A stretch of DNA of 64,000 nucleotides from Cryptomeria japonica (taxonomy: Eukaryota > Streptophyta > Pinopsida > Cupressales > Cupressaceae): positions 242,301,718-242,365,717 of the forward strand of contig NC_081406.1 of the NCBI RefSeq assembly GCF_030272615.1, read 5' to 3'. Below, in pieces: positions 20,364-32,898 of the stretch. A program made the translations under genes and the position numbers. The first letter of the stretch is position 1, and each line of letters begins with the position of its first letter. The notes beneath the pieces were generated by a model. It was given only the letters and a program-made list of their open reading frames with translations. It made no database searches and was not told where the DNA came from.

Positions 20364-21801
20364 TGTTGGAATACTAGGATTATTGAGAGGGGGGTGAATT
20401 AGTGATCAACAAAATTAGTAGATTTAAGAAAATTAAAACTTTAAAACAATATCTCTTATTTATTATAATGAATATAGTATAGGCCACGACCTTTTGCCAA
20501 AAAAAAAAAACAAAACTTTAAAACAATATGATTAAACTTTACAACAAATTATAGAATAGTATTAATAATATACAAGATAATCAAAACAAAAATTCAACAC
20601 AGTGACACCAAAATTTAAGAGGAAACCCCCTAAGGATGAAAAACCACTATGGATAAGTTTTTGTATTAAGCCTCAATGGAAAAAATTTAGAGCACCGACC
20701 CCTTACAATATTTTAGGAGCACCAACTCCAAGGAATACCAATCCCTTACAAATAGTAAACTTTGAACAATATGATTCAGAGGATTACTCTATTTCAATAC
20801 AATCCATACTAATATAATGCAACAAGTTTTAGTTCTGCAATTTCTCACATCAACGAATTGTACAGTCACTATTCTACTTTCTTAGAAAATATTTATGTCA
20901 TTATCAATACACTGCCACCAATCAAAACATCAATACCATCATCATCATCTTCAATTGTTTTAATGGAAATTTATATCTCTCTTCTGCAACTGATTTGATT
21001 TAGTTTCCTTGGTATTCAACTGCAGATGAAGTGTCATAGATGATTTACAATTATCTCTCAAAATCCTATCTTGGAACAATCATCAACATAGAACATGGTA
21101 GATCAAAATAAGTTCGATGTGGTCACCACCTTTCACCTTAAGTTATCAGCAAAAGATTATACTTCGACAATGACTCAAAGAATCATCACCAAAATACAAT
21201 CTCACACTGAAGTCAAGACTATTGTTGCCAAGACCCGCTAGTGTCACATTGAAAATAGACATTGTCAGTTTAGCAACAAGCTTCATCTAATAGGTAAAGA
21301 AGTCTATTGACTGTGTAAGTCACATGGAAATCAAGCATGAAAAGTCAGACTTTGCCAAGACCTATTGATAGTTTCACCAATATCGGTAAGAGATGTATCT
21401 TCTATGAAATACTAAGGTCTCAACAAACCCGATTGTCATAATGAAATCCTTGGTGTCTAAAATAGAAAGAGATATTTTGACTAATGAGAGACTATGACAA
21501 TGCTCAACTAAAGCTCAACTGAAAGAGATTGTTGCAAATGCAAATCAAGAAAAGCCTGACTTGGGCCAAGAAGATAATATTTAGACTTTACTAAACCTTT
21601 AACAGTACTAAAGAAGATAAATGCTAATGGATTTATCAAGCCATTTCACTGCAATGAGATAAAAAATGCCTAGCATACCAACTTGAATCAAATGCGAATA
21701 ATGATATCATATGCTAACTTATCCCGACACCTGAGAAGCACATCAAATACTCAATGCAAACTGCCTTTTTGACATCAATGACAAACATGCCAAGACCAAC
21801 A
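20364..21801 (-). mobile_element. Solo LTR, minus orientation, in gypsy RNase H
   Basis: Starts TGTTGGAATACTAGG and ends GACCAACA. The right-end signature of the family, read here as GAGAGGGGGGTGAATTAG at 20385-20402, is at the left side, so the LTR is inverted. Host coding before it (YQEG) and after it (LSEKLNDPKRKYYAYTQEFY with small changes) are adjacent in RNase H, confirming an insertion of 1,438 bp. The flanking pentamers GGTTT and ATTTT match only in part. No gene is visible inside; A-rich runs occur near 20500. Confidence 0.75.
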
Positions 21802-21961
21802 ATTTTTTCATTGTGTATCTTAGTGAAAATTAAAATGATCCCAAGAGGAAATATTATGCTTATACTCAAGAGTTCTATGCTATAGTTAAGGCATTAAAAG
21901 TTGAGACATTATATTTTTCCAAAAAAATTTCTTGTATTTACTGGTCATCAAACTTTACAAT
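21802..21961 (+). pseudogene. Gypsy RNase H, second part
   Basis: Encodes LNDPKRKYYAYTQEFYAIVK-type RNase H sequence (one or two codons altered) and then, after a shift, the 'TDHQTLQ'-type end. It is cut at 21961 by the 4.5-kb solo LTR; the coding continues at 26458 with a NNQGKLNQRN-like sequence. Confidence 0.8.
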
Positions 21962-24436
21962 TGTAATGCCCCGCCAGGAAACCCCTAAGGGTTTAAGTTA
22001 AAAACACTCAATTAGAGCGCAATTTTATTTTTTTTAAATAATAATTAAGAGCGTTAATGAAAAGTTACATTATTAAGATAGATTGAAGTTATCTCGAAGT
22101 TATCTCTAACTAGATAACACAACGGAAGGCTAGATGATCCTAAGAGGTTTCCCAACGCGATTACATAACCTTACACCTAACTCAACTTGCGTCATTAGAT
22201 CCATTAAACTGGATATCTTAATTACGAGATAATGCATAGATCTTGATTTAATATGTATTCAATGGTTTGACATCTTATAATTTTAGGAAGCGTTCATTTA
22301 CTTGGGTGGTTAGGAGGCCTTTGATAGGTTATTTATTCAATGCACTTAAATTCATAATTTCATTAAGAGGTCTCCAAAAAGGTTCATGCGTTTAATATAA
22401 TGAAGTTCATTCCTTGGGTTTGTGGTATCCATTCACAATTGATTTCATCCTTTAATGTTTAAAAATATGCCTAATGAGATTCATTCATTTAAGGTTAAAC
22501 TACGATTAATTAAACGAGGATTCCTTCATTTGATTTTAAAATATTCACCCTCATTTGATATCCTTCTTAAATATTAAAAGCATGGTTGATAAGAAAAATT
22601 CATTCCTTAAAGATTAACTACAGTTAATAGAATGAGATTCCCTTCATTAGATTTCATGCATAGCCAACTGATGAGTTGAAGTTCTTTTATGAAAGGTATA
22701 ATGTGAGTAGCCATGGAAATTCATTTGAAGTTTTAATAATACTACTAGATGGCAAAAATCATTACGTTGAAAATGTATTAGAGCCACATGAGTTCATCCT
22801 TTAACTTTAAGATATAGTTAGCAAGATAATATTTATCATTTCAAGATTAGAGTATAAGTCCCAAGAGATGTTCTTCCATTAGGATTGAAATACAATTATC
22901 TTGTTGCATATCATTTTTCTTTTGTTAAATGAAGATAATGTGAGAGAGATTCTTTTACTAGATTTAATGTATCAACAACTAATTGAATCCCTTCCTTTTC
23001 AGTTCATCTTTAGCAATCATAAAGAAATTCATTTGTTGGGGTTATAATTATTGAAGACTAGTTGAGTTTCACTAATTATCAAGTTAATTTCGGTAAGGTT
23101 AATTTGTTAAGATTAGAACGTAATTGCCTAACAACTATATCCAGTAAAATGAAGCATAATTAACATGACGTTTCCCATTTACTAAGGTAAAAAGGTAAGT
23201 ATCTATATGTGGTTCATCCTTTACAAATTTCACTTAAAGTTTATAACATTAATTCAACTTTGTCTCCCATTTCTCGTTTGGTCAATTTACATGCTTAATA
23301 ACAAGTTAATTCATTGATGTAACCTAGCAAGATTCTTTCCACTATTACTACGTTTAATCAACCTTATCAAAATACTTCTTTCCACAACTTTAATTACAAT
23401 GTTTTAAAATACCTTGCCATAATCATAATTTGCAATTTTTTATGAACTCAAATAACTACATTTATCCAAATGAATAATGCTATGCACTTAGATTTGAATA
23501 CATTAATTTGCCACCATACACTTATGCAAGAATACAACCATTCATGATAATGTAATACATAAAACAAAGTACGCCATAAACATCGCATAACACATATATG
23601 ATCTCGGAGTTCACCCCTGATGGGCTACATCTTCGGGTCTGCTCAACTGCAAGACCCCTTTGGTATTATATCGTTAGGAATACAAAATTTATAAGTCTTT
23701 TACATCTTGCCACTTAGGCGAATACAATCAATATACAACAGACACCTCGGACGTTAATTACGTAATGATCCCTTTTAGAAGCAGGTCAAATTGAATCATA
23801 ACAAATAAAAAGAAACAAACAATCCTGGATACTCTTGTTTGACGGTTTCCTAATTAGGGGCTTGACCAACTTGCAACCAACACTATCATGTCAAGTCTTA
23901 CCATTACATAACCAAATTCAATAATAGAAGTTTAATTCAGCATAGGCATTATCCGGTAGAGGTATTCGTTTTATCATATTGCTCTGACTAATAATGTCGA
24001 TACTTCGGTATACTAGCTAAATTAACTTTTATTTAAAACTCTTATTAAACCGCCATCACTATTTATTCCATGTTAATAACAAGTATTAACTCGAGTATGA
24101 TGTAATCAACATGAAATTAAAAACTGGTATTAGACTAAGGATTTACTAAATGTTGCTTCTCGAACTCCAAATATATTATTTACTAAGTTGAAATTAAATA
24201 AGATAAGATACTGAATTTTAAAATTACTTAATATCAAGGCAGACTAGATTCAATTCCCTTATACTAATTTTTAATTCACTAAATAATCTGAATTCTTCTT
24301 TTTTATATGTGACATAGATATATCTTTATTTTTTTTTTCTTTTTAAACAAATTATATAAAATAATAAAAAAATAATAATTAAAAATCAATTAAAATAAAC
24401 TTTTTTTTAAGTTTCAAAAAAAGGAGGGAGGGTACC

Positions 24437-24454
24437 CACGTGGACACCCACGTG
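24437..24454. promoter_or_regulatory. Pair of CACGTG (G-box) palindromes in the long LTR
   Basis: CACGTG at 24437-24442 and 24449-24454, each within CCCACGTGG, 12 bp apart. G-boxes bind plant bZIP and bHLH factors. Their position 40 bp before an inverted-repeat array within an LTR is compatible with a promoter region, but no TATA box or start site can be assigned. Confidence 0.35.
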
Positions 24455-24484
24455 GGCCCCCCCTTGGCAGCCTACGCTACATTT

Positions 24485-24597
24485 GGTAGCGCTGCTACCA
24501 AATGGTAGCAGAGCGCTACCTTTGGTAGCGCTGCTACCATTTGGTAGCAGTTTGCTACCTCTGGTAGCGCTGCTACCAGCTGGTAGCAGCTACCATG
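24485..24597. repeat. 39-bp tandem array of GGTAGCGCTGCTACC palindromes
   Basis: The 15-bp inverted repeat GGTAGC-GCT-GCTACC occurs at 24485, 24524 and 24563, exactly 39 bp apart. Between the copies are further GGTAGCA and GCTACC half-sites, so nearly the whole stretch can form hairpins. It is GC-rich in an AT-rich LTR. Confidence 0.9.
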
Positions 24598-26457
24598 GGG
24601 TTCAAAAAAACACTGTTTTTTTACAAAAAAAAAAATTTATTAAAATTTATTTTGTTACAGCAAATCAAAAAAAAACACAGTTTTTTTTTTAAAAGAAAAC
24701 AACAAATCCTCTGTGCACCCAAACAGTCAGAGACAGGGAAAAAAAGAACAAATCCCAGCAACCTCTCTGTTTTTATGTATTTTTTTTTGAATATCATGAA
24801 CAAAACACCCAAAATGAAAATGTAAAAAGAAATAAACCCCCATTTTTACAGTCATAAAATAAATTTCCAGATTTACCCAAACACTCTATTATGGGACAAA
24901 TATCCCCACATCCGGTTTGAAGCCACTAATTTCTTTAAGAACCAGAAATTCGTTTCAAGAACAACCAAATTTTTTTTTAGAAGAAACTGAAACTAATCTT
25001 CAAGAACCTTCATGGTTAAAAAAAAACATTTCTTTCTTTTCTTTTCTTCAACATTTCATGGAGAACATAACAATAAACAAGCAGGTAGATTGGAATCCTA
25101 CCTCCAAATGCATTCCGGAAAGAGATTTCTTTGATGAAGAGCTCCACCTGCAACTCCCATGCAAATCCCCCCATTTTTCCCAAAAAAAACTCCCAAGCCA
25201 AAGAACCCCCAAAATGCTTACAAAACTAGGTTAAAAAGAGAACCCTAATTTTGCCCTAATTTTCAATTTCGAAATTAGGCATTTATTTTTAAAATAAAAT
25301 GGATGAAAAATGGAAACCTCTTATTCAGTCTCTCATATTCATTTTTCCTTTAAAATTAAAAAAACTTCCATTTCTTATTGCGTTTTTTTAAATTTTTATT
25401 TCTCACTACAAATTTTAGGCCTACTTTTATAATTCGGAACTATTAACAGGGATGAGATATTTAAATTAATTTAAATCTCAAAAATCGATCCTTTACACTA
25501 TATAAATTTGCAAGTAAAAAGAATAATTTCCTTTTTAAATAATCCAATTTTCCCTTTCTCTTCCAACATGCGAAAATGAATAATTTATTTCTATTTCCCA
25601 TATGACTTTAAATCTTTCCTTTCTAAAACGCATAACTCATTAAAATCGTAGTTATTAAAATTAACTATTAAATTAACTCGCTACAACATAATAAAGCGAC
25701 ATTTTTAAATAAATGACTAATCTAATGCAAGAGTCTTATTTATTCTAATTTCTCAACTACAATTGCGTACATGTTACAAATGCGTAAATGAGCACACTAA
25801 TCCAAGTTAAATACCTTAAGCTTGCTACATTAATAATTTAAGGCAATCTCTTAAATTAATGATTAATCATATAAAGGAAGCTACCCATTTTAAATTTCTA
25901 AATTACTAATGTGCTCGTCTACTCATAAATTTGAATTTAATACTTAGGATAACAAACCTCACCTACCTCGCACAAGGCACGCAAATCGAGGGAGTCTTCC
26001 AAATCTCTTGACACGCATCCCAATGAAAAGCAAGCCCCACGAATCCACACACAATGCTCACCTAACCATGGCTAAGGCAAGACGAGAGTTATATGACCAC
26101 TAAATCCGAATTCTAAAGATGAAGAAGCATACTCAACCTTGCAAATTCCAAAGGAGATGAACCTTGCCCTAAGCAGTGTTGTACCTACAATCTCCTGCAC
26201 CCATGAATTCATACAAGCATGCATATACATATACATATTCAATGAAGGCATTAGCTCAAGATTTATCTCAAGGGTTAGGAAACAATTACATTTACACGAG
26301 AATCGATGCAAAAGCACAATAATAAGTATGCACAATTTATTTATATTATCTAAACTACACATTGCATATCGGTTAATCTACCATTCAAGAATGCCACATA
26401 GGAAGTCAATCAAGGTTAAATGGGTTTTAAAAGTCCGACTAGGGTATGGGCATTACA

Positions 26458-27768
26458 ACAATATTTGAATAATCAAGGCAAGTTGAATCAAAGGAATTTA
26501 AATGGGTTGATCTTTTGCAAAGTTATGCCTTTGTTTTGAAGCACAGGAGTGGAAAGTCTAACAAAGTTGCAAATGTCTTGAGTAAAAGGAATAATTTGTT
26601 GAAAAAGATGCAAATCAAAGTAGTTAGGTTTCATGAACTCAAGATTTTGTATTTGAAGGGTCCTGTTTTTGGAGAGGCTTGGAGAGCTTTCATGGAGCTT
26701 GTTACTTTAGACAAGACTAAGTGGTTGGATTTTATAATCATGATAGGATGTTATTTAAAGGAATCCAATTGTACATTCCAAAGAGCTCCATGGGGGAGAA
26801 CCTAACTAAGGAGAAGCGTAGTGGGGAATTGTTTGGACACTTTGGTTTAGATAAGACCATTTTTCATGCTTGTGAGCATTATTATTGGATAAAATTGAAA
26901 TAATATGTTAAAACGTTTGTGCAAAGTTATATAGTATATCAAATAGTAAAAGGCACCAAGTAGAATGTAGGACTATATCAACCATTACATGTAATAGAGA
27001 GTCCATGGGATAATATTAGTATGGATTTTGTTTTTGGTTTACCATGGAATCTGAGAGGTATGATTCCATTTTTTGTGGTGGTGGATAGATTATTGAAGAT
27101 AACACATTTTATTCCTTGTAATAAGTATAATGATGTTGTTTTGGCATAATTATTCTTTAGAGAGGTGGTGAGACTACATGGTCTATCAAAGAGTATAGTT
27201 TCAAATCAATACACCAAGTCTATTGGGTACTTTTGGAGGACATTGTGAAAAAAGTCAAAGACAGATTTGGAGTTCAATTTAGTTTGCCATCCACAAACCA
27301 AAGTGCTAAATAGGATTTTGGGTAACCTATTGATATGCTTAATAGGAGATAAACCTAAGGCATGGGATTTGATTTTACCATAGACAAATTTTATGTACAA
27401 TAATTTTGTCAATAGGAGCACTAGTAAATCACCATTCCAAATTGCATATAGAAGTGGTCCCAAAAATGCTTCAAATTTAAGGAAGGTGGACAAAGGAGAA
27501 AAGAGTAGTGCGGAAGTTGAAGACTTTGCAAAGCACCTGAAGAATTTGCATGAAGAAGTGAGAAAGCATATTAATAAGATGAATATTTAGTACAAGGCTT
27601 AGGCAGATCGAAAAATGATATATAACGAAATTTAGATTGGTGATGAAGTCATGGTTCATTTGAGGAAAGAGAGGTTTTCAATGGGTACATATAATAAGTT
27701 GAAAATGAAGACATTTGGACCATGCAAAATCTTGAAGAAGCATAATTGTTAAAAGGTAATGTTAACCT
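26458..27768 (+). pseudogene. Gypsy RNase H end and integrase remnant
   Basis: Continues the split pol: YAFVLKHRSGKSNKVANVLS (RNase H end), then the zinc-binding HHCC region (LFGHFGLDKTIFHACEHYYW). The integrase core follows ([52 protein letters not shown]) and the C-terminal part ([31 protein letters not shown]). The first catalytic Asp is present. The second (SDRDT in the family) reads SNQYT. The third catalytic Glu is lost in a short deletion, PQTKVLNR in place of PQTDGQTE plus VNR. It stops at about 27768 without the usual end, and no 3' LTR follows, so the element is truncated here. The part at 27300-27768 resembles 12239-12787. Confidence 0.85.
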
Positions 27769-27882
27769 CATAAATGATTAAAAAGTAATAAATCATATTT
27801 TATATATATATATTTTTTAAGAGATTAAAAAAGCTTATAGTTGTAATCAATAACTTTTAGGTTAGATGTAGTAGTTCAGTAT
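27769..27882. other. Short AT-rich junction
   Basis: AT-rich DNA with a TATATATATATA run near 27800-27812. It joins the truncated integrase to the next LTR; nothing else is visible. Confidence 0.3.
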
Positions 27883-28819
27883 TGTAGCATCCTAAAATTG
27901 TACCCCTTTGCAATTTTGACCACATTCGGGGCCCTTGCTTAGCATTCTCATACCTACACTTAATCGGGACCTATTTATGCCTCCCCCATGCAATAAACTT
28001 CATGTTTTCATCTTGCAGTATGTTGGGGCCCCTTGTTCCTAACCCAATTTGCGGTGCCTTGGTCCTCCCTAATTGGGACCTATTTTGGCCCCTAGGCCCT
28101 ATTCTCAAATTTGAGCAGGAATTGATTCCTCATGTCATCCTATGTTGTAAAATTAAATGTTTGATGATAGGAAGGTATATAAAGAGGTCTTCCCCTCTCA
28201 TTTTGATATACATTCATGAAGGTGGAATTGGATCTCAAGCGTTCAATCATTCATCATCAACCATTCTTCAAGGTTGCATATTCTTCTTCTATCTATTGGA
28301 GAAACATTACATCAATCATTTGCAAGCATGTGTGTGTTAGGGTTTTTCCATGTTCATGCCATTTCATTCAACATATGTGATTACATTCAAGAAGCAAAGC
28401 ATCAACATCATATATTGCAAATTTGAAGGTATACCTTTCCTTCATTTATTTCAAGCATTTGTAGTATTTCATTCAAGGTTAATTCCAAACTGGGGTTTGA
28501 CTTAGGCAAACCCCTATTCCCAACCCCTTTATCCTTCTTTCTATGTGTAGGAAATAGGAGCACATCTATACCTCTAGAATTAAGTTTTATTCGCAGAGAC
28601 GAAAAAACCATTTTTGATGCACAGAAAGTTCAGAGGACCAAGAGGGTTGGCGTCTTAGTCCAAACAAATGGTCCTTGGTACTTTTGGCAAATTTTGCATA
28701 GCAACTCTGAATCATTTCATACTTCTTAGATCCAAGTGCACAATGAAATCTCGAATCTGTAGCTCACTATTTCCACTTATTTTGTCTTCAATTTCAGAAC
28801 TTTACTTATTCAACATATA
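27883..28819 (+). repeat. 5' LTR of the non-autonomous element
   Basis: Pairs with 32899-33515 plus 37265-37613. Shared stretches include GGGACCTATTTTGGCCCCTA (28075), the block around TTTATTCGCAGAGACGAAAA, and TTTCCACTTATTTTGTCTTC near the end. The left boundary is the TGTAG start; the sequence just before it is AGTAT. The right boundary is taken where the two copies diverge. Confidence 0.75.
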
Positions 28820-28897
28820 AAGGAGGGATCTTAGGAGGGAAATCTTTGAAAGAAGTGTCCAAAGATTCATCTTTAGGAGGGACATCATCAATTACTC

Positions 28898-30545
28898 TTA
28901 GAGGATGATTGGGGGACTTTATATTTCACACCTTTTTCTAGAAAATCTAAGATGACTGAATTTGATAATCAAAATTGTTATCCAAACACAAGTCTAGAAA
29001 TTGATTGGGCCTCTTTAAACTTTAATCCAATTCCACCTAAGAGTGAACACTCTCTTAATCCTACACATGAATACAATGACAAGTTTTAGGGTGTATACAA
29101 CAAAGTCTCGAAAGAAATGAGAAATCACAATTTTCTAATGAAAATATAGGTTTCCAACCTCTTCCTTTGTCAACATCTTCTTCTTTATTGTCTAGTGAAT
29201 CCACACCTTCTCATTTCAATATTTTATTACAACAAGAAAATGTTTTATCTGATCTTCTCCATGCCAATTTAATCTCTCTTCATTGTGTTGGTATTATGGA
29301 TGTGTTGCATTAGTTTTGTCATTGATGTCAATAGTTATCCTTCTGAAGATCTATGGTTATATTGGTTTACTGTTGAACCGACACATTGTGTTCACCGGCA
29401 AGGTCAGTGACTTATGCATAGTCACCAGTATATGCTCACTGGCAGGTTATATGGTTCACTAGCACTGATGATGACTTGTTATCATCTGGAGATCCCTTGA
29501 TTATGTCGAAGACATGGTTTGGATACTTGGTTTTGGTGTTTTGGTTATTGGTATAATTGGGTTGACATATTTGTTGTTATCGGAAGCTAGGTCTAGGTTA
29601 TAGACCGGTATATGTTATCTATTCCAGATCAGCACAACACATTATGGAGATGATTTATTATTGGTTATTGTATTGAGGCTGACATCCTGTATTGCATCAA
29701 GACTTATTTTGTAATTTATTTGAATGTAATATTATTAGTGAGCCAACCTTAGTATTTGGTCTTAGGTTTTGTATAAATGTAAGATCTCATTTGTGAGATG
29801 AATATATGGTCATGGTATGGTATTGTAATCTGGTATGAGCGAATATTGAATATTATATGAGCAGATCATAGAGAGAATCAAGTAGACATCATTTGAAGGT
29901 TCAAGGAAGGTTTGAAGGTGTTTATCAGAGCTTAAAATGATACCAAATCCAGCATTGTAGATGCACCTTGAAGCAATACATTATTCTAGGATTTAACCAT
30001 CCTACTGTAGTCATTGCGACTCCCATTTGAGCAGTGTGCTCTAGGCGGTTGGCCTTTCTGCATGTGCAAACCCCATTTGTATACACATACTATTTGCAGT
30101 AGTATCATTTGATTATGGGTAAGGTTTCCCACCATTGTTTTTGCCCTTACAGGGTTTCCATGTCAAAAATCTTTGTGTTATGTGTTGTGGATGTTGTTTC
30201 TCTTTCTGTTTCATGCATTAAGTTTCACCGGTATTGATATACATTGTTAATCTGTTTAATCAGAATTGAAATTGGTTTACCAGTATTAAGTATTAAGTTG
30301 AAGTAATTTATAATTGGGTTGAAATTCATTGACAACTGATTCACCCCCCCCCCTCTCAGTTGTCCTTCTAGTTCCTAACATGTTGGCCTAAAAGAAGAAG
30401 GAAACATAGACAACATCTTGAAAATTCTTCTTTTTGCAAGTATCATCAAATTCATGGCCATTCTACTAATGAGTGTCAAGATTTGAAAACAAAAATACAT
30501 TATATTGATTTAGGTATCATAAAAACAATATCTGATGATGAATGA
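28898..30545 (+). pseudogene. gag-like frame with zinc knuckle, split by a solo LTR
   Basis: The first part (28898-29285) reads DWGTLYFTPFSRKSKMTEFD, then a shift, then FQPLPLSTSSSLLSSESTPS and NVLSDLLHANLISLH. After the solo LTR, the second part (30386-30545) reads PKRRRKHRQHLENSS and CKYHQIHGHSTNECQDLK, a C-x2-H...H-x4-C knuckle of the type found at the C-terminus of plant gypsy gag, then IHYIDLGIIKTISDDE and a stop. Most of a normal gag and all of pol are missing. The function would be RNA packaging, but this copy is broken. Confidence 0.6.
29286..30380 (+). mobile_element. Solo LTR (1,095 bp) inside the gag-like frame
   Basis: Starts TGTTGGTATTATGG, ends TCCTAACA, and has the family boxes 'gagcagtgtgctctaggcgg' (about 30032) and TGATTCACCCCCCCCCC (about 30339). 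Flanking pentamers CATTG and TGTTG agree at three of five positions. The gag-like frame reads across when it is removed. Confidence 0.8.
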
Positions 30546-30760
30546 CATATCTCTCATAATCATTTCAAATAACATTCAAGTACCTATTGTGTTTCTCCTC
30601 ACCATGTGATAATGTTGGCCTAGATATTGGGGGCTCATTGTCATTCATGGTGGTACAATTTCAAGTGCAATCATACTTAGTGAGGAGCATAATAGTCTAT
30701 TTATTCTTATCTCTATGGTTGGGGGGAAAGAATACTATCATCCCCCTTTGTAAAGTTTCA

Positions 30761-31351
30761 CCATTTCCTTTATGGATTGCATTCTTCATCACTTGATTTC
30801 CTTTCTTGCATAGAATTATCCTTCATGTGTGTACATGTGTGTCCCTTGTTAGGACCTATTCTTTGTTTGAAATGGTGCATCTATTATGAATAATCTCTCC
30901 TAAGGAAATGCGTGATTCTTCCCCCTAATCTATTCTTGTCTTCTTACTTGGGGGGCAAGGATATTTTTTTCCCTTTCTCTCTTGCTATCTAAAGCATCAC
31001 TATTCCTTTATGGGTTGCATACTTCATAACTTGATTTCCTTTCTTGCATATAATTATCCTTCATGCGAGCACATGTTTGTTCCTTGGTTAGGACCTATTC
31101 CTTGTTTGAATTAGTACAAATTTTATGAATGATCTCTCCCTAGAGAATTTTTGTGATCTTTCTTTTTTTTTCCTTCTCATTCTCTCTCTTTGAAGATTCT
31201 CTCTCATTTTGTGTTGCATTATTCATAACGTGATATCCTTTCTTGCATAGAGTTATACTTCATACACGTACATGTGTGTCCCTTGTTAGGACCTATTCTT
31301 TGTTTAAAATGGCACGTCTTATCAATAATCTCTCTTTGGAAGTTGTAATGA

Positions 31352-31401
<50 letters not shown>

Positions 31402-31480
31402 CTTTCTAAGGATCCACTTTTCCTTTGTTGAGTGGTGTTTGTTTCATGATTTGGTGTCATTTCTTGTGTGAAGTTGTTGT
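30761..31480 (+). repeat. Degenerate tandem array, unit about 200-235 bp
   Basis: A block containing TTTCTTGCATAGAATTATCC, TTGTTAGGACCTATTCTTTG and AATAATCTCTC recurs from about 30761, 30998 and 31200, with a partial, more diverged copy from about 31415. Some units end in a pyrimidine-rich stretch, the last expanded to a (CT)n run. Confidence 0.75.
31357..31399 (+). repeat. (CT)n microsatellite
   Basis: About 21 uninterrupted CT dinucleotides at the end of the third tandem unit. Confidence 0.95.
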
Positions 31481-31989
31481 TTTCTCAATGATTATCTCTT
31501 AAACAAGAGGTTTAAGTCCTTGGCTACAACCTCTTCTTCACTTGGTAATTTACATCTATCATGAACTTTCCCCTCACATTGGGTCAAAAGTGTGTCATCC
31601 TTCATCAAGAATCCATTTCATCTAATAATAGGAGGAAGGTAGGAATTCTTGTTCTCTTTCCTTTCTTTTGGTAGAAGATGTTATGTTTGTTCAAGATAGC
31701 TCCTCTTGGAGGTATATGTCTTTCAAGCAAAGATCTCTTCTTCTCCAAGGATCCCCTTTACACTCATTGCAAGATATCTCCTTTTCAACTATCTTATCCT
31801 TGCTTGAAGAGTATTCCCTCTCTAGCTTGGATTATGAAATTGTTGCCTAAAGGATATCTCCTTGGTGTTGAAGGTAAGGTATCCTTGTTTCTAAGATTCC
31901 TTAAGACATCAACATAAAACTATGATGACATATTAAGTGGGGGGGCACCCATATCACTCCCTTTGTATCCTATTCCACTATACTTTTTA

Positions 31990-32500
31990 ATCATTTTTGC
32001 ATGTCTTAAATGGGGTCATTCTTAGAAATAGAGTAAAAACTCTTAGAGCGAGATGCTTCACACTTGAAACCAAACGCAGAATTTGATATATGTCGTAGAT
32101 GGGGTTACACATCATTGAAACCCGAGCAAAGACTCTTAAACGGGATGACCTCAAAACTAGGCATGTATCTATCATTCGCCACTTGGCATTTGCATTTACA
32201 TTACATCTCTTAAATAGGTTGAAGCACACTCAAAAACAAAGCAAAGACTCTTACATGGGGTGCTATACACTTGAAACTAGATATAACTTGCACACACACA
32301 TGAAAACATGTGGAACTAGCTAAAGACAGCTAGACTATTCTTACTATCCCCACCACATGGATCACCTAGATAAAAACATCTAGGGGTGACTATTCCATGT
32401 CCATTCCCAACATGGATAACCTACAGAAAAACATCTAGGGGTGAGTATTGCATGCCCTTTCTCACCATTCTTCCCATGGATCACCTGGATAAACACATCT
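31990..32500 (+). repeat. Two short tandem arrays before the 3' LTR
   Basis: From 31990 to 32285 a block with GCAAAGACTCTTA followed by a GGG-rich box recurs four times at about 70-120 bp spacing. From 32335 to 32500 the block CATGGATCACCTAGATAAAA plus ACATCTAGGGGTGA recurs three times at about 65-75 bp. No coding frame is visible. Confidence 0.6.
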
Positions 32501-32885
32501 AGTGTGTATTCATTCTCTCTCTACTTCTTCTCATGAACTCATAGATTTTCTATTGATAGTTCATGGATGATGTTTTCTTTGCTCTTTTATGTGATCACTT
32601 GTATTCATGAGATGTCATTTTTCAAGAATGATATTAGTTGTTGAGATATTTTGATATTAAGGTCTCTTCGGCTAGTTGACTTGAGGTCTTGTTTGTTATT
32701 CTTAGCTTTTGTTGTGTGCCTTTGCATATGTTTGAGCAAGTTAGGATCCTAAGATTGGGGGCTTGGCTCCTTGAAATTAGCAATATATTATACTCCTTGT
32801 GATCTTTCTCCTCATTCCTCATTTTCTTCATCCCTCTTTCTTCTACTTTACTAGTAGTATTTGCGTAAGCTCATACTCCCGCTAA
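32501..32885 (+). other. Non-coding end of the element interior
   Basis: T-rich DNA with no convincing gene; it leads into the purine-rich tract before the 3' LTR. Confidence 0.4.
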
Positions 32886-32898
32886 ATTGGGGGCTAAA
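32886..32898 (+). other. Polypurine-like tract before the 3' LTR
   Basis: ATTGGGGGCTAAA directly precedes the LTR start TGTAGTGTTC. It contains two pyrimidines, so it is a weak tract, but its position is right. Confidence 0.5.

Larger units (their letters stand above)
21962..26457. mobile_element. Very long solo LTR (4,496 bp), TSD ACAAT
   Basis: Begins TGTAATGCCC and ends GGGCATTACA, a perfect 10-bp terminal inverted repeat. It is flanked by ACAAT at 21957-21961 and 26458-26462, and the host RNase H coding is continuous once it is removed. These are the marks of a retrotransposon LTR left by recombination between two LTRs. No protein-like frame is visible inside; the open frames near 24483-25234 and 26072-26468 have no domain and lie in low-complexity or AT-rich DNA. 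It holds two G-box palindromes and a 39-bp array. A size above 4 kb is unusual and known mainly in Ogre/Tat-type and large non-autonomous elements. Confidence 0.9.

Noticed and set aside
20364-21801. Perfect target duplication around the minus-strand solo LTR
   Set aside because: GGTTT and ATTTT match at only three of five positions; I keep the insertion on the evidence of the interrupted RNase H frame, not of the duplication.
26072-26468. Overlapping open frames of 96 and 109 codons
   Set aside because: They lie within the right end of the 4.5-kb solo LTR, partly across its boundary, and show no domain.
28002-28340. Open frame of 112 codons
   Set aside because: Lies in the 5' LTR of the non-autonomous element; the partner LTR breaks the frame (33106-33294 only in part).
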